Assembly (NCBI RefSeq): GCF_000382385.1
Contig: NZ_KB908323.1
Coordinates: forward strand, 116,606-180,605
Origin: Segatella maculosa DSM 19339 = JCM 15638
Lineage (GTDB): Bacteria; Bacteroidota; Bacteroidia; Bacteroidales; Bacteroidaceae
Direction: 5' to 3'
DNA: 64,000 nt
Shown: positions 27,098 to 36,703 of the stretch, in pieces
Numbering within the stretch: position 1 is the first letter of the stretch
How the letters are laid out: every line of letters begins with the position of its first letter
The notes under the pieces: generated by a model
What the model was told of the DNA's origin: nothing
Database searches by the model: none
The model's input: only the letters and a program-made list of their open reading frames with translations
Program-made: the position numbers and the translations under genes

Positions 27098-27991
27098 ATG
27101 AAAGAACGCCATATGAAGACCATTGAATCTTATATCACCCCGTTTTCGGAAGAAAGATTGCTGAAATGCTGTGCCAAGATCAAGCATGTGGCCTTGGACA
27201 TGGACGGAACCATCTACTTGGGAAGTACACTCTTCCCCTATACCCAAGGCTTTTTGCAGACGCTGAGGGCTCATGGTATCTCGTATTCTTTCCTGACCAA
27301 CAACCCAACCAAGAGCAGTAAGGACTATTTATTGAAGCTGAAAGCATTGGGAATTGAGGCAACGGAGGAGCAGATGTACACGTCGTCGATTGCTGCGATA
27401 GACTATATCAAGCTGCATTATCCACAAGTCAAGCGCATATTCGCCTTGGGAACACCGAGCATGCAACGGGAATTCACGAACGCCGGCTTTGAACTGACGG
27501 CAGATTCTCCGCAAGACCGTCCGGACATGTTGGTGGTTGCTTTCGACACAACCCTTACTTATGAACGGCTATGTCGTGCGGCTTGGTGGGCCTCGAAGGC
27601 CGAAATCCCCTTCATTGCCACCAATCCCGATTGGGTATGCCCCACGGATCAGGAGGTAATTCTTGTTGATTGCGGCTCTATTTGCAGCGCCATTGAGGCC
27701 TCGACAAAGCGTAAGCCCGACGTTGTCATCGGCAAACCCAACCCCAATATGCTCTATTGTATCAGCGAACGGTTTGGTTTGAAGCCCGATGAAGTCGCCA
27801 TGTGCGGAGACAGAATCTATACCGACGTGGCCGCCGCACAGAATGCAGGGGCCTTGGGTGTGCTGGTTCTCTCTGGAGAAACAACGTTGGAACAATCCCT
27901 TACCTATGAACGGCAACCAGATATTACGGCGCTTAACGTCGAAGAGTTTGGGAAACTGTTGGTAAAAGCAAGAAAACTGACATTGTCTTAA
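27098..27991 (+). CDS. HAD-IIA phosphatase (NagD-like)
   Basis: The 297-residue enzyme has HAD motif I (ALDMDGTIYLG, with D34 and D36), motif II (FLTNNPT), a class IIA cap in the middle, then GKPNPNMLY and motif IV (MCGDRIYTDVAAA). The group includes NagD, p-nitrophenyl phosphatase and glycerol-phosphate phosphatase. Its place three bases after two phosphate-ester importers suggests that it removes phosphate from the imported compound. A start at 27113 (second Met) is also possible. Confidence 0.87.
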   Translation: MKERHMKTIESYITPFSEERLLKCCAKIKHVALDMDGTIYLGSTLFPYTQGFLQTLRAHGISYSFLTNNPTKSSKDYLLKLKALGIEATEEQMYTSSIAAIDYIKLHYPQVKRIFALGTPSMQREFTNAGFELTADSPQDRPDMLVVAFDTTLTYERLCRAAWWASKAEIPFIATNPDWVCPTDQEVILVDCGSICSAIEASTKRKPDVVIGKPNPNMLYCISERFGLKPDEVAMCGDRIYTDVAAAQNAGALGVLVLSGETTLEQSLTYERQPDITALNVEEFGKLLVKARKLTLS

Positions 27992-28051
27992 CTCAATAAA
28001 GACTTGTATTTTTTATAATCAATCATTCATTAATAACTAACACTACATTCT

Positions 28052-29248
28052 ATGAAACGAGTATTTATGTCTTTCGTGAGCGCATTGTTGATTTCAGCTC
28101 CTGCGCTTGCAGCCGACGAAAACGCGAACATGGGACCGGCAGAAACGAACACTGCAACGGAAACAGCCACAACCTCGACCGAGAAAACCACGGATGAGGA
28201 AAACACTTCAGCCTTGGAAAAACTCATCTCCAAGCTCCCGAAGCTCTCAGGTTACCTGCAAACGGGTTGGAACTACACCACCCAAGGCAAAGGGACGTCG
28301 TCGTTCCAAGCCAAACGCCTGCGTTTAATCATGGACGGACAGGTGATGGAGAACGTTACCTTCCGTTTACAGATTGAGGCTTTCAATGGTATCGGCGGTT
28401 CAAGGAACGGAAACGGACAGAAGAACCTCCAAGTGATGGACGCTTTCGCCACAGCGAAGCTCTCTGATGCGCTCAATATCAGGGCCGGACAATACTATCT
28501 TCCGCTCGGATTTGAGAACTATAACATATCTCCCGCAACGCTCGAGACTGTCGATTTCTCTAATATCTGCTACAGAATGGTGTGCCGTAACCCTGTTTCC
28601 TACAATGTTGTGGACTATGGTCGCGACCTTGGCGTGATGGTGTTCGGTAATCTGCTGCCGAATGCAGAGAAAGACTTCAACTATTTGAGCTACTACCTCT
28701 CGCTGACTAACGGAAACATGCCGATGAAAGACGACAACAACAAGTCGAAGGACATCATTACTGTACTCGAATTCCGCCCCATCAAGAACCTTATGTTCAA
28801 GGGTGCGTACAACTGGGGCGAGTATGCTTCGGAGAATATCGCTGGTGGAAACAGTCTTGTTCCGGCCGGTGTGAAGCATCAAGAGATGAACCGTTACATC
28901 GTCGGAGCATGGTATAACGACCCCAACGGCTTGAACCTGCGTACAGAATACGGCCACATACAGGCCGGAAGCTATGTGAAGGAAGACGGTTTCTATGCCC
29001 TTGCGGCCTATACCATCGGAAATTGGGTGCCAGTTGTGCGCTATGACATGTATCGCGACAAGGTAAACAAGGCAACCTTGAACAACTACGACCGCATTTT
29101 GGGTGGCTTCACCTACATGTTCTCCAAGAAACTCAAGATACAGGCTAACTATGGCTACTCCATGTACACCAAAGAGGCAAAAGATTTCTCCAATGGTGGC
29201 AAGAAAGGTTCAAGCCAGATACAGATCATGGCCATGTATAAGTTCTAA
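28052..29248 (+). CDS. Phosphate-selective porin (OprP/OprO-like)
   Basis: The 398-residue outer-membrane barrel has a signal peptide ending APALAADE, a Thr/Glu-rich linker (about 25-55), and then alternating strands: SGYLQTGWNYTTQ, AKRLRLIMDGQVM, LNIRAGQYYLPLG and a terminal Phe in IMAMYKF, as expected for the OprP family. It would bring phosphate or phosphorylated compounds across the outer membrane. It follows the HAD gene by 60 bases in the same direction. Confidence 0.85.
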   Translation: MKRVFMSFVSALLISAPALAADENANMGPAETNTATETATTSTEKTTDEENTSALEKLISKLPKLSGYLQTGWNYTTQGKGTSSFQAKRLRLIMDGQVMENVTFRLQIEAFNGIGGSRNGNGQKNLQVMDAFATAKLSDALNIRAGQYYLPLGFENYNISPATLETVDFSNICYRMVCRNPVSYNVVDYGRDLGVMVFGNLLPNAEKDFNYLSYYLSLTNGNMPMKDDNNKSKDIITVLEFRPIKNLMFKGAYNWGEYASENIAGGNSLVPAGVKHQEMNRYIVGAWYNDPNGLNLRTEYGHIQAGSYVKEDGFYALAAYTIGNWVPVVRYDMYRDKVNKATLNNYDRILGGFTYMFSKKLKIQANYGYSMYTKEAKDFSNGGKKGSSQIQIMAMYKF

Positions 29249-29283
29249 GAAAACCATCGTTTAATCTTTCAAAATTCACGATT

Positions 29284-30225
29284 ATGAAAAAGTTATCTAT
29301 GATTCTTGCTGCCGCTTGCTTAGCCGTTGCGGCACATGCACAACACTTGGGCTCCGAATATCGCCTCAAGAAGGTCATTCCCGTAGCCGGTCGGCAAGGT
29401 ATTGCCATTGACAAGGACTACTACTACGTGTCCGACACGCGCGCACTCTACAAGTATGACAAGCAGGGCAACCTCATTATGAAGAACGATCAGCCGTTCA
29501 GAGACCCAGAAAAGGCCAACCACTTCGGCGATATCGACATCTTCAACGGCGAAATCTACACCGGTAACGAGAAATTTGAGTTCGGTCAGGGCCATAATAT
29601 ATCAATTGACGTCTATGATGCTAAGACTTTGAAGTGGAAACGAACCATTCCATGGATTGCGGAGTCGGGACAAGTGGAGTGTTCAGGCCTTGCCATCGAC
29701 CGCGAGAAGAACCTTGTGTGGATGAGTGACTGGGTTGACAGTCGATACGTGTATTGTTACAGCCTCGAAACGGGCAAGTATTACACCAAGATGCAGTGCC
29801 GTCCGTGTCCATATTGGTGCCAAGGCATCTTCATTGCCGATGGAAAAATGCTCTTTGCTGCCGATGATGGCGAGTCAACCTTCGGTATTGCAGACAACAT
29901 CTACGTGGCCGACGTTTCCAACGTGCCTTATACTGGTCTTAAAGACGGCACACAAGTGACCGTAGAGAACTTCAAAGCAGTGAAGAAACCGGGTAAGGTT
30001 GCAGCCGGAGCCATAGCAGGTCGCATTGAACTCTTCCGCGAAATGGGCGATTTCCGCCGTGCCGGCGAGATTGAAGGGCTCTCCATAGACCCGACGAACG
30101 ACGACCTTGTGGTGCTCAACAACCGTGGTAACCAGATACTTTTGGGCATGCCGATCGGTCCTTTCACCGAGGAAGGCTACACGGGTGAGGTACACGAGCT
30201 CTATGTTTACGAGAAAATCAAATAA
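29284..30225 (+). CDS. Secreted beta-propeller protein of unknown function
   Basis: The 313-residue protein has a signal peptide (cleavage after AAHAQ) and repeating blades such as QGIAIDKDYYYVSDTRALYKYD, CSGLAIDREKNLVWMSDW and EIEGLSIDPTNDDLVVLNNRGNQ. That resembles SdiA-regulated/phytase-like propellers. It is the last gene of the phosphoester operon, 35 bases after the porin and before a strong terminator. A phosphoesterase or substrate-binding role is possible from context only. A pair of Cys (RPCPYWCQG) is unusual. Confidence 0.75.
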   Translation: MKKLSMILAAACLAVAAHAQHLGSEYRLKKVIPVAGRQGIAIDKDYYYVSDTRALYKYDKQGNLIMKNDQPFRDPEKANHFGDIDIFNGEIYTGNEKFEFGQGHNISIDVYDAKTLKWKRTIPWIAESGQVECSGLAIDREKNLVWMSDWVDSRYVYCYSLETGKYYTKMQCRPCPYWCQGIFIADGKMLFAADDGESTFGIADNIYVADVSNVPYTGLKDGTQVTVENFKAVKKPGKVAAGAIAGRIELFREMGDFRRAGEIEGLSIDPTNDDLVVLNNRGNQILLGMPIGPFTEEGYTGEVHELYVYEKIK

Positions 30226-30275
30226 ACAACACAGACTTTTCTCACTCATGGCCTTAGGCCTATGAGCTATAAAAT

Positions 30276-30318
30276 GCGCCGAACGATTGAGTGATCAATT
30301 GTTCGGCGTCCTTTTTTA
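30276..30318 (+). terminator. Intrinsic terminator of the phosphoester operon
   Basis: GCCGAACGATT pairs with AATTGTTCGGC around a short loop (30278-30306), followed by TCCTTTTTTATC. It ends the operon that begins at 24191. Confidence 0.85.
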
Positions 30319-30395
30319 TCTTGATAAAAAGGCCATTGAGCCGACGTACGGGCTGTGCATCCCTATTTTAGACTGCACAGAAGCTCGCTTTTCCA

Positions 30396-30597
30396 TGTAG
30401 GGGCGTACGGCTCGTGCGTCCGTCCAAGGTGAATGAAATGCAAATGTATGGCTTTTTGAGCGGATATGCACAGGCGTTGGAGCGGACGCACGGGCCGTGC
30501 GTCCCTACATGCATTCGGGTCGCTCACTCCATCAACCATTTTACGCATCAATCCGCCCATGATTGGTATGTAGGGACGCACGGCTCGTGCGTCCGCT
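30396..30597. repeat. GC-rich hairpin repeats, family A copies (three hairpins)
   Basis: A forward hairpin at 30396-30423, an inverted one at 30482-30512 and another forward one at 30568-30597 share the GGACGCAC...GTGCGTCC core. A weaker half-copy lies at 30341-30366. Together with the AT-rich copy that follows they fill most of the gap before the SusC gene. Confidence 0.8.
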
Positions 30598-30699
30598 CCA
30601 GCTGAATGAAGACACAAAAGCATGGCTCGTTGGAGCAGATATCCATTCCGCCGATTTTTACATTTATTCAACCTGATAACCAACGACTTGCACCTTATG

Positions 30700-30795
30700 T
30701 TCCAATCTCACCTATTTTGCCGTGCGAAATGGCTGAGATTACACGGTAAAACAGGTGATATTACGCGGTGAAATGGCTGAGATTACAAAACAGAA
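30700..30795. repeat. AT-rich hairpin repeat, family B copy 4
   Basis: Two stacked hairpins: CTCACCTATTTTGCCG with GCGAAATGGCTGAG, then ATTACACGGTAAAACAGG with TTACGCGGTGAAATGGCTGA. It sits directly beside the family A hairpins. Confidence 0.7.
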
Positions 30796-30940
30796 CGACA
30801 GAGGTCAAAGCACAATAAAATTGAAACGAAATCGCATTTGAAACATTTTAAACTATAGATTAAATGGTTTTAACCTTACATTCCGATGTATTTCAAACGT
30901 TTTCCGATAGATTTTCAACCTTCTCCGCTTCCTTTTTCCA

Positions 30941-30948
30941 TATCTTTG
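30941..30948 (+). promoter_or_regulatory. -7 box of the second SusC/SusD locus
   Basis: TATCTTTG at 30941-30948 lies 64 bases before the SusC ATG. No TTTG is at the right spacing, which again suggests dependence on an activator. Confidence 0.45.
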
Positions 30949-31011
30949 TGCCGAATTTTGCCGATGAAGGACACATTGAAAAAGAAGCATACTTAAATAT
31001 AATATCAACTT

Positions 31012-34000
31012 ATGAAAAAACATCTTTATTTATTTCTGACGCTTTTCAGCCTCTTTCTCCTTTGGGGAAATGGTGTGCAGGCACAAACTCAGACGCCACA
31101 TGTAAGCGGTTCTGTGTTGGACACAGAGAACAATCCGATCATTGGGGCCAGTGTTATGGTCAAAGGAACCAAAGAGGGAACGATTTCAAACACGGAAGGC
31201 AACTTCAGTATCAAGGCCGCTCCGGGATCCGTTCTCGTTGTCAGCTACATCGGATTTGCCACACAAGAGGTGAAAGTTACAGGGCGTGGGAAACCGATAA
31301 TCATTACGATGAGAGAAGACACCAAGCGTTTGAACGAAGTGGTTGTCACGGCTTTGGGCATCAAGCGCGAACGTAAAGCGTTGGGATATTCGTTGAGTGA
31401 AATCGATGGAAAGGAGTTACAGAAGGCAAAAGAGACGAATGTCATCAACTCGTTGGCCGGAAAAGTGGCCGGACTCTCCATCAGTCAGACCGCAACCGGG
31501 CCTGCGGGCTCCACAAGAGTAATCCTTAGAGGAAGCACGGAGCTAACGGGAAACAACCAACCGCTGTATGTCATCGACGGCGTTCCCATGGATAACACCA
31601 ACTATGACAGCTCCGATCAATGGGGAGGTTTCGACCTTGGCGACGGAATCTCAAGCATCAACCCCGACGATATCGAGAACATCTCAGTGCTGAAAGGGCC
31701 GGCCGCCTCGGCTTTATACGGAAGTAGGGCCTCTCACGGTGTGATTCTTATCACGACGAAGAAGGCAAGTACGAAGAAAGACTTCTCGATTGAACTGAAC
31801 AGTACGGCTACGATTGAGACGCAACTCACGAAATGGAGCGACGTACAATATGAGTTCGGACAAGGTTCTGACGGTCGCATCACGCTCTCCGACGACCGAT
31901 ATTCCTCCAATCGCAACTGGGGACCGAGAGTCGATCCCGGTCTTTATCTGACCTATTTTGACGGCGTGGCTCGTCCGTTGCTCGTTGTCAAGGATAACAT
32001 CGACGGCTTTTTCAGAACGGGAGTTAACACAACCAATTCGCTAATCATCGATAAAATGGTGCGTAAAACAGGCTTGCGTGTGACCTATACCGACATGCGT
32101 GACAAGGATCTTATCCCCAAAACGCACATGTCGCGCAACACTTTGAACCTCCGTGCCAATACAAATATCACGAAATATGTCGACTTGGACTTCAAAGTTA
32201 CCTACACTCACGAGAACGTTCACAACCGTCCTGCGGTGGCCGATCACCGTGCCAACATCGCCAAAAACCTGATGACGCTTTCCACAACCTTTGACCAAGC
32301 ATGGCTGCGCGACAACTATCAGGATGCCAACGGGGAATACTACAACTGGAACGACGGCGATAGATACAACATAAATCCCTACTGGGTGTTGAATAAAATG
32401 TCCAATGACACGAAGAAAGACACCTATAGAGGGTCGGCAGTCATTAGATATCGTCCGTTCAAACAAATGTCATTGCGGGCCACTCTCGGTACGGATATGA
32501 ATTTTCTCGTCTTTGAAGACTTCGCTTATCCTACGTCTCCCGGACGCGAAATGGGTGCGCTCACTATCAAGGATTACCGCAATCGCACCTATACGGCAGA
32601 GTTCTTGGCAAGCTATAGAGACCGGTTTAAGAAGCTGAATTATGGTGCTACGGTCGGTGGGAACATCTATAAGGTAGACAATAAGACGCGAATCATCATG
32701 GCACAAAACATGGTCATGCGCGATGCCAAGGCTTTGGAGAGCTTCTCCGAGCGGAAAATAGAAGAAGAACCCTATTGCAAACAAATCAATTCCGTCTATG
32801 GAAGCCTCAATTTGGGTTATGATAACTTCGCATATATGGATATGACGCTGCGCGGCGACTATTCTTCCACGCTCCCGATACAGAACAATCTCTATTGGTA
32901 TCCCTCGGTTTCGGGCAGTTTCTTATTCTCGGAGTTCTTCCATATCAACAAGGAAATATTGCCATATGGCAAGGTACGTGCTTCGTGGGCAAAGGTTGGA
33001 CACGATACTTGGCCTTACTTGTTGCAACTGATGTATGAAATGGCACCCCATAATTTTGGGAAATATCCGATGGCTTCTATTACAAACGACGTGATTCCCA
33101 ATAAGAAACTTAAACCAACCATGACAAACTCCGTGGAATTGGGATTTGAATTGAAGTTCTTGAACAATAGGATTGGGCTCGATGTCACCTATTATAATCA
33201 GCATAGTAGGGACCAAATCCTTCGAATGAACACAGCACACGGCTCAGGCTACAGATTTAAGATGGTCAATGCCGGAGATATTGAGAACCGAGGTATCGAG
33301 ATTGTGTTGAATACACGGCCGATAGACCTGCAGGATTTCAGCTGGGATCTGAACATGAACTTTGCAAAGAACAAGAATAAAGTCAGGAAATTGGCCAATG
33401 GAGTAGATGAGTTCGAATTGTCTTCAGCCCGCTGGCTTGGTGTAAAAATCGTAGCCAAGGTGGGCGAGAACTATGGTTGTATCATGGGACAAGACTTCCT
33501 GCGCAATGCAAATGGCGATGTCATCATCGATGGAAAGACGGGATTGCCCAAAATAACCGATGACTTGAAAGTCTTAGGTAATGCAACATGGGACTGGACG
33601 GGCGGACTTACGACCAACTTCCGCTACAAAAATCTCACGCTTGGAGCTATCTTTGATGTCAAAGTAGGCGCAGATCTCTATTCCATGTCAGCTCGGTCGG
33701 CCTATTATACGGGTAAAAATAAGGAAACACTCGAGGGAAGAGACGGGTGGTATGCATCAGAAGAGCAACGTTTACAAGCCGGTGTGGCCCCCAAAGATTG
33801 GAAGCCTACGGGAGGATACATTGCCAAAGGCGTGATTGAGCAGCCCGATGGAACGTATAAACCGAATGATATTTATGTCAACCCGCAGGATTATTGGATG
33901 CATGTGGCCATGAATACGGCTCGTCCATTCATTTATGACAACTCATATGTCAAGCTGCGTGAGCTGACTTTATCGTATGCTTTCCCGAAAAGAATGCTGG

Positions 34001-34179
34001 GGAAGGTTATCCAGTCGCTGTCCGTTTCGTTTGTTGCACGTAACCTTTTCAACATCTACAAGAACATTCCCAACATCGACCCTGACTCCAACTATAACAA
34101 TGGACCGTCTTTGGGACTCGAATACGGCTCACTTCCGTCGAGAAGAAGCATTGGAATGAACGTAAACCTCAAATTCTAA
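31012..34179 (+). CDS. SusC/RagA-like TonB-dependent transporter
   Basis: This 1055-residue outer-membrane protein has a signal peptide ending GVQAQ, the carboxypeptidase-like domain (SGSVLDTENNPIIGASVMVKG), the segment RLNEVVVTALGIKRERKALG, the plug motif LYVIDGVP, SALYGSRASHGVILITTK, and a C-terminal LKF. The ALGIKRE variant of the TonB-region motif is typical of one large SusC subgroup. The SusD gene follows after 19 bases. The substrate is not known; nearby enzymes suggest a plant hemicellulose. Confidence 0.95.
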   Translation: MKKHLYLFLTLFSLFLLWGNGVQAQTQTPHVSGSVLDTENNPIIGASVMVKGTKEGTISNTEGNFSIKAAPGSVLVVSYIGFATQEVKVTGRGKPIIITMREDTKRLNEVVVTALGIKRERKALGYSLSEIDGKELQKAKETNVINSLAGKVAGLSISQTATGPAGSTRVILRGSTELTGNNQPLYVIDGVPMDNTNYDSSDQWGGFDLGDGISSINPDDIENISVLKGPAASALYGSRASHGVILITTKKASTKKDFSIELNSTATIETQLTKWSDVQYEFGQGSDGRITLSDDRYSSNRNWGPRVDPGLYLTYFDGVARPLLVVKDNIDGFFRTGVNTTNSLIIDKMVRKTGLRVTYTDMRDKDLIPKTHMSRNTLNLRANTNITKYVDLDFKVTYTHENVHNRPAVADHRANIAKNLMTLSTTFDQAWLRDNYQDANGEYYNWNDGDRYNINPYWVLNKMSNDTKKDTYRGSAVIRYRPFKQMSLRATLGTDMNFLVFEDFAYPTSPGREMGALTIKDYRNRTYTAEFLASYRDRFKKLNYGATVGGNIYKVDNKTRIIMAQNMVMRDAKALESFSERKIEEEPYCKQINSVYGSLNLGYDNFAYMDMTLRGDYSSTLPIQNNLYWYPSVSGSFLFSEFFHINKEILPYGKVRASWAKVGHDTWPYLLQLMYEMAPHNFGKYPMASITNDVIPNKKLKPTMTNSVELGFELKFLNNRIGLDVTYYNQHSRDQILRMNTAHGSGYRFKMVNAGDIENRGIEIVLNTRPIDLQDFSWDLNMNFAKNKNKVRKLANGVDEFELSSARWLGVKIVAKVGENYGCIMGQDFLRNANGDVIIDGKTGLPKITDDLKVLGNATWDWTGGLTTNFRYKNLTLGAIFDVKVGADLYSMSARSAYYTGKNKETLEGRDGWYASEEQRLQAGVAPKDWKPTGGYIAKGVIEQPDGTYKPNDIYVNPQDYWMHVAMNTARPFIYDNSYVKLRELTLSYAFPKRMLGKVIQSLSVSFVARNLFNIYKNIPNIDPDSNYNNGPSLGLEYGSLPSRRSIGMNVNLKF

Positions 34180-34198
34180 TGAAAGAAAGAACTCAATT

Positions 34199-35818
34199 AT
34201 GAAAACAACACATAAACTTTTAGCTTGTTTGCTTTGCTTGTCAGCCTTTGCATTATGGGCTTGTGACGACAGTGCCTTTGAGTCAATGAATACCAACTCA
34301 AAGAGATCATCGAATGCAGACCCTAACTATCAGCTCACACAATGCGAAGCACAGATATGGGGCTTTTGGCTTTGGCATGAAACAACCCTTAATTACGTTT
34401 CTCCTTTTTGTCAATACCTGATGGGTAACTGGGCAACGACCACTTATGGCGGCCGTTATGCGAAGCATCCGCAATATGTGGGCGCAATCTATGACTACAT
34501 GTATGTGCTGACGCTCAAGAACCTCGTTGACATTGTCAACCGCACAAGCAACATAAAGCAGCGCAATCTGCATTATATAGCACGCATATTCAAGGTTTAC
34601 TGCTTCGGTATCGTCACAGACCTCTATGGCGACGTACCTTATTTTGAGGCCTGTCGCGGACATTTCGACGACAATGTGCTGCCGACGTTCGATAAACAAC
34701 AAGACATCTATAAGGATTTCATGAGCGAACTACAGACAGCTGTCGACTCTTTAAGTGCCAGTGAGAAAATGAAGGTGAAGGGAGATATCATCTATGATGG
34801 CGATATCTTAAAATGGAAGAAGCTGGCTAACTCACTCCATTTGCGCTATGCTATGCGCATGGTAAAGGCAGATCCCGCATTTGCCAAGCAGGAAGTAAGT
34901 AAAGCTTTGCACAATCCCGGCGGATTAATCTCATCAGCTGAAGAAGAAGCACTCGTCAAATACGTCTATGACAGCTTTGATTGGGCCACCATGGAATACA
35001 GACGTAACGGCATAGCACTGCTGATGAAGGGAACAGGAGAATATCCTGCAACCTATATCTGCTCTACGTTCTTCAATCAATTAAAAGACACCAACGACCC
35101 AAGGTTGTTCGTCTATTGCCGCACTTACGATGAAACGTCGCCCAATAATCCCTTTGGTCGCCATGACATCACAGAGGATATGCTGTCCGCACCGAAAGCA
35201 AAATTCCAACCGGTAGACCCGGGTTACTTCTCTTGGGAGCGATGGCCGAGTGGCTATTGGAGCTCAAAGATGCAGAAATACTATGCAAAGGAATGCCGAC
35301 CGCAAGTCAATAACTTCTACTTGAGGCCTACTTCGCCCGGCGTTATCATGACCCTTGCCGAGACAAAGTTGCTGGAAGCCGAAGCCGTGGCACGGTGGGG
35401 AAGCGAGATGAGCAGCAAAACTGTCGAGCAACTCTACGAAGAAGGTGTGAAAGCCGCGTTCCATCACTTGGAAAGTTATGGGGCCGAAGCCTTCAAGGAC
35501 GCTGACATCAACACGTATATTGCAGCCAACAACGTATCGGCCGACCAAAAAGACCAAATCGAGAAAATCAATATGCAACTATGGATCCTGCATTTTGACA
35601 ACCCATGGGAAGGATATGCCAACTGGCGCAGGGTTGATTACCCCGTATTAAAGTCTTCTACAGAATACGGAGCCAAGTGCTTAAACTCGCAAACTATTCC
35701 TTTGCGCCTCTGTTATCCGCTCTTTGAGGGCACATATAACAAGGCCAAGTATGAAGAAGTGCTGCAACGACTCGGCGGAACTGACGATTGGAACAAGCCT
35801 GTTTGGTGGGATCAATAA
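34199..35818 (+). CDS. SusD/RagB-like lipoprotein
   Basis: The 539-residue lipoprotein (signal ending ALWACDDSAFESMNTN) has the SusD helical core of the SusD-like type 2 group. Visible features are YVSPFCQYLMGNW, the LYGDVPYFEAC segment, KWKKLANSLHLRYAMRM, and the C-terminal WEGYANWRRVDYPVL. These are typical partners of SusC proteins with the ALGIKRE motif. It should bind the same ligand as the upstream transporter. Confidence 0.92.
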   Translation: MKTTHKLLACLLCLSAFALWACDDSAFESMNTNSKRSSNADPNYQLTQCEAQIWGFWLWHETTLNYVSPFCQYLMGNWATTTYGGRYAKHPQYVGAIYDYMYVLTLKNLVDIVNRTSNIKQRNLHYIARIFKVYCFGIVTDLYGDVPYFEACRGHFDDNVLPTFDKQQDIYKDFMSELQTAVDSLSASEKMKVKGDIIYDGDILKWKKLANSLHLRYAMRMVKADPAFAKQEVSKALHNPGGLISSAEEEALVKYVYDSFDWATMEYRRNGIALLMKGTGEYPATYICSTFFNQLKDTNDPRLFVYCRTYDETSPNNPFGRHDITEDMLSAPKAKFQPVDPGYFSWERWPSGYWSSKMQKYYAKECRPQVNNFYLRPTSPGVIMTLAETKLLEAEAVARWGSEMSSKTVEQLYEEGVKAAFHHLESYGAEAFKDADINTYIAANNVSADQKDQIEKINMQLWILHFDNPWEGYANWRRVDYPVLKSSTEYGAKCLNSQTIPLRLCYPLFEGTYNKAKYEEVLQRLGGTDDWNKPVWWDQ

Positions 35819-35890
35819 CGAAACCTCTTGATAAAAACAAATGTTTTCAAGCATGTAACTCAATTCATAACAAAATATAGCGACATAATC

Positions 35891-36271
35891 ATGAAACATC
35901 TTTTTTTAATATTGCTAAGCCTCCTTGTTTTGGGCAATGTTTTCGTCAGCTGTAAAGATGAGAAAACAGACTTCACGGAACTCGGAAAAGATGAATATCC
36001 ACAGATTTTCGGACAATGGCCTGACAAGAAAAGCAATGGAGATCTCGGAGAGTTCAATCTCACATTGGGCGATACATTAAAGCCAATCGTTCAATATACG
36101 CCTTCACAATACAGCGAAGGGACTTGGTATATCGATGGGGAAGTGGTCCATCGGGGCACAGGTCTCTGCTATATCCCCAAGGCGATTGGTACCTATAACG
36201 TTAAACTGGTTGTGAAGACGGCCAAATACGAGACTTCACGTGAGGCTGTCCTCAACGTATGGAGCCGTTAA
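35891..36271 (+). CDS. Small PKD-like lipoprotein
   Basis: The 126-residue lipoprotein has a signal ending NVFVSCKDEK and one Ig/PKD-like beta domain (PIVQYTPSQYSEGTWYIDGEVVHRG...GTYNVKLVVKT). I use the ATG at 35891 because it begins the signal peptide. It lies 72 bases after SusD and probably acts as an accessory surface lipoprotein of this locus. A glycan-binding role is only inferred. Confidence 0.7.
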   Translation: MKHLFLILLSLLVLGNVFVSCKDEKTDFTELGKDEYPQIFGQWPDKKSNGDLGEFNLTLGDTLKPIVQYTPSQYSEGTWYIDGEVVHRGTGLCYIPKAIGTYNVKLVVKTAKYETSREAVLNVWSR

Positions 36272-36349
36272 TAAAGAGTTGTAGCAAATGACATTACAAT
36301 CAACAGACAGGCATGTAAAATCGGCTTATGGTCGGTCTTGCCTTTCTGT

Positions 36350-36455
36350 TTCAGCCATTTTACAACCCAATCTCAGCCATTTTACCATGCAATATCAGCC
36401 ATATTGCGCGGTAAAATGGCTGAAATTAAGTTACAATATGACTGATATTGTGCAG
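36350..36455. repeat. AT-rich hairpin repeat, family B copy 5
   Basis: Several half-copies in a row: CAGCCATTTTACAACC, CTCAGCCATTTTACCATGC, then TCAGCCATATTGCGCGG with TAAAATGGCTGA and a last ATATGACTGATATTG. No family A hairpin is near. The rest of the 432-base gap before 36704 shows no gene. Confidence 0.7.
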
Positions 36456-36703
36456 TAGAGACGCCTTTCCAACCTTCTAACCTGAAAAGAATAAGTTTTC
36501 ATTCTCCTTTGAATGCCTTTACAAAAATATATCCTGTATTTACAGCCGTTAATGCTTTTGCATATTAAAAACCGCTTGTGAACCTTTCAAGAAAGCAGGT
36601 ATAAATTCAAATCTAATTCAATAACAACCACTGTCTCTAATGCCTCTAAATGGAAAAATCATTTAATTTTAACACCTTAATCTATTAATAAAGAAAGAAA
36701 AAA

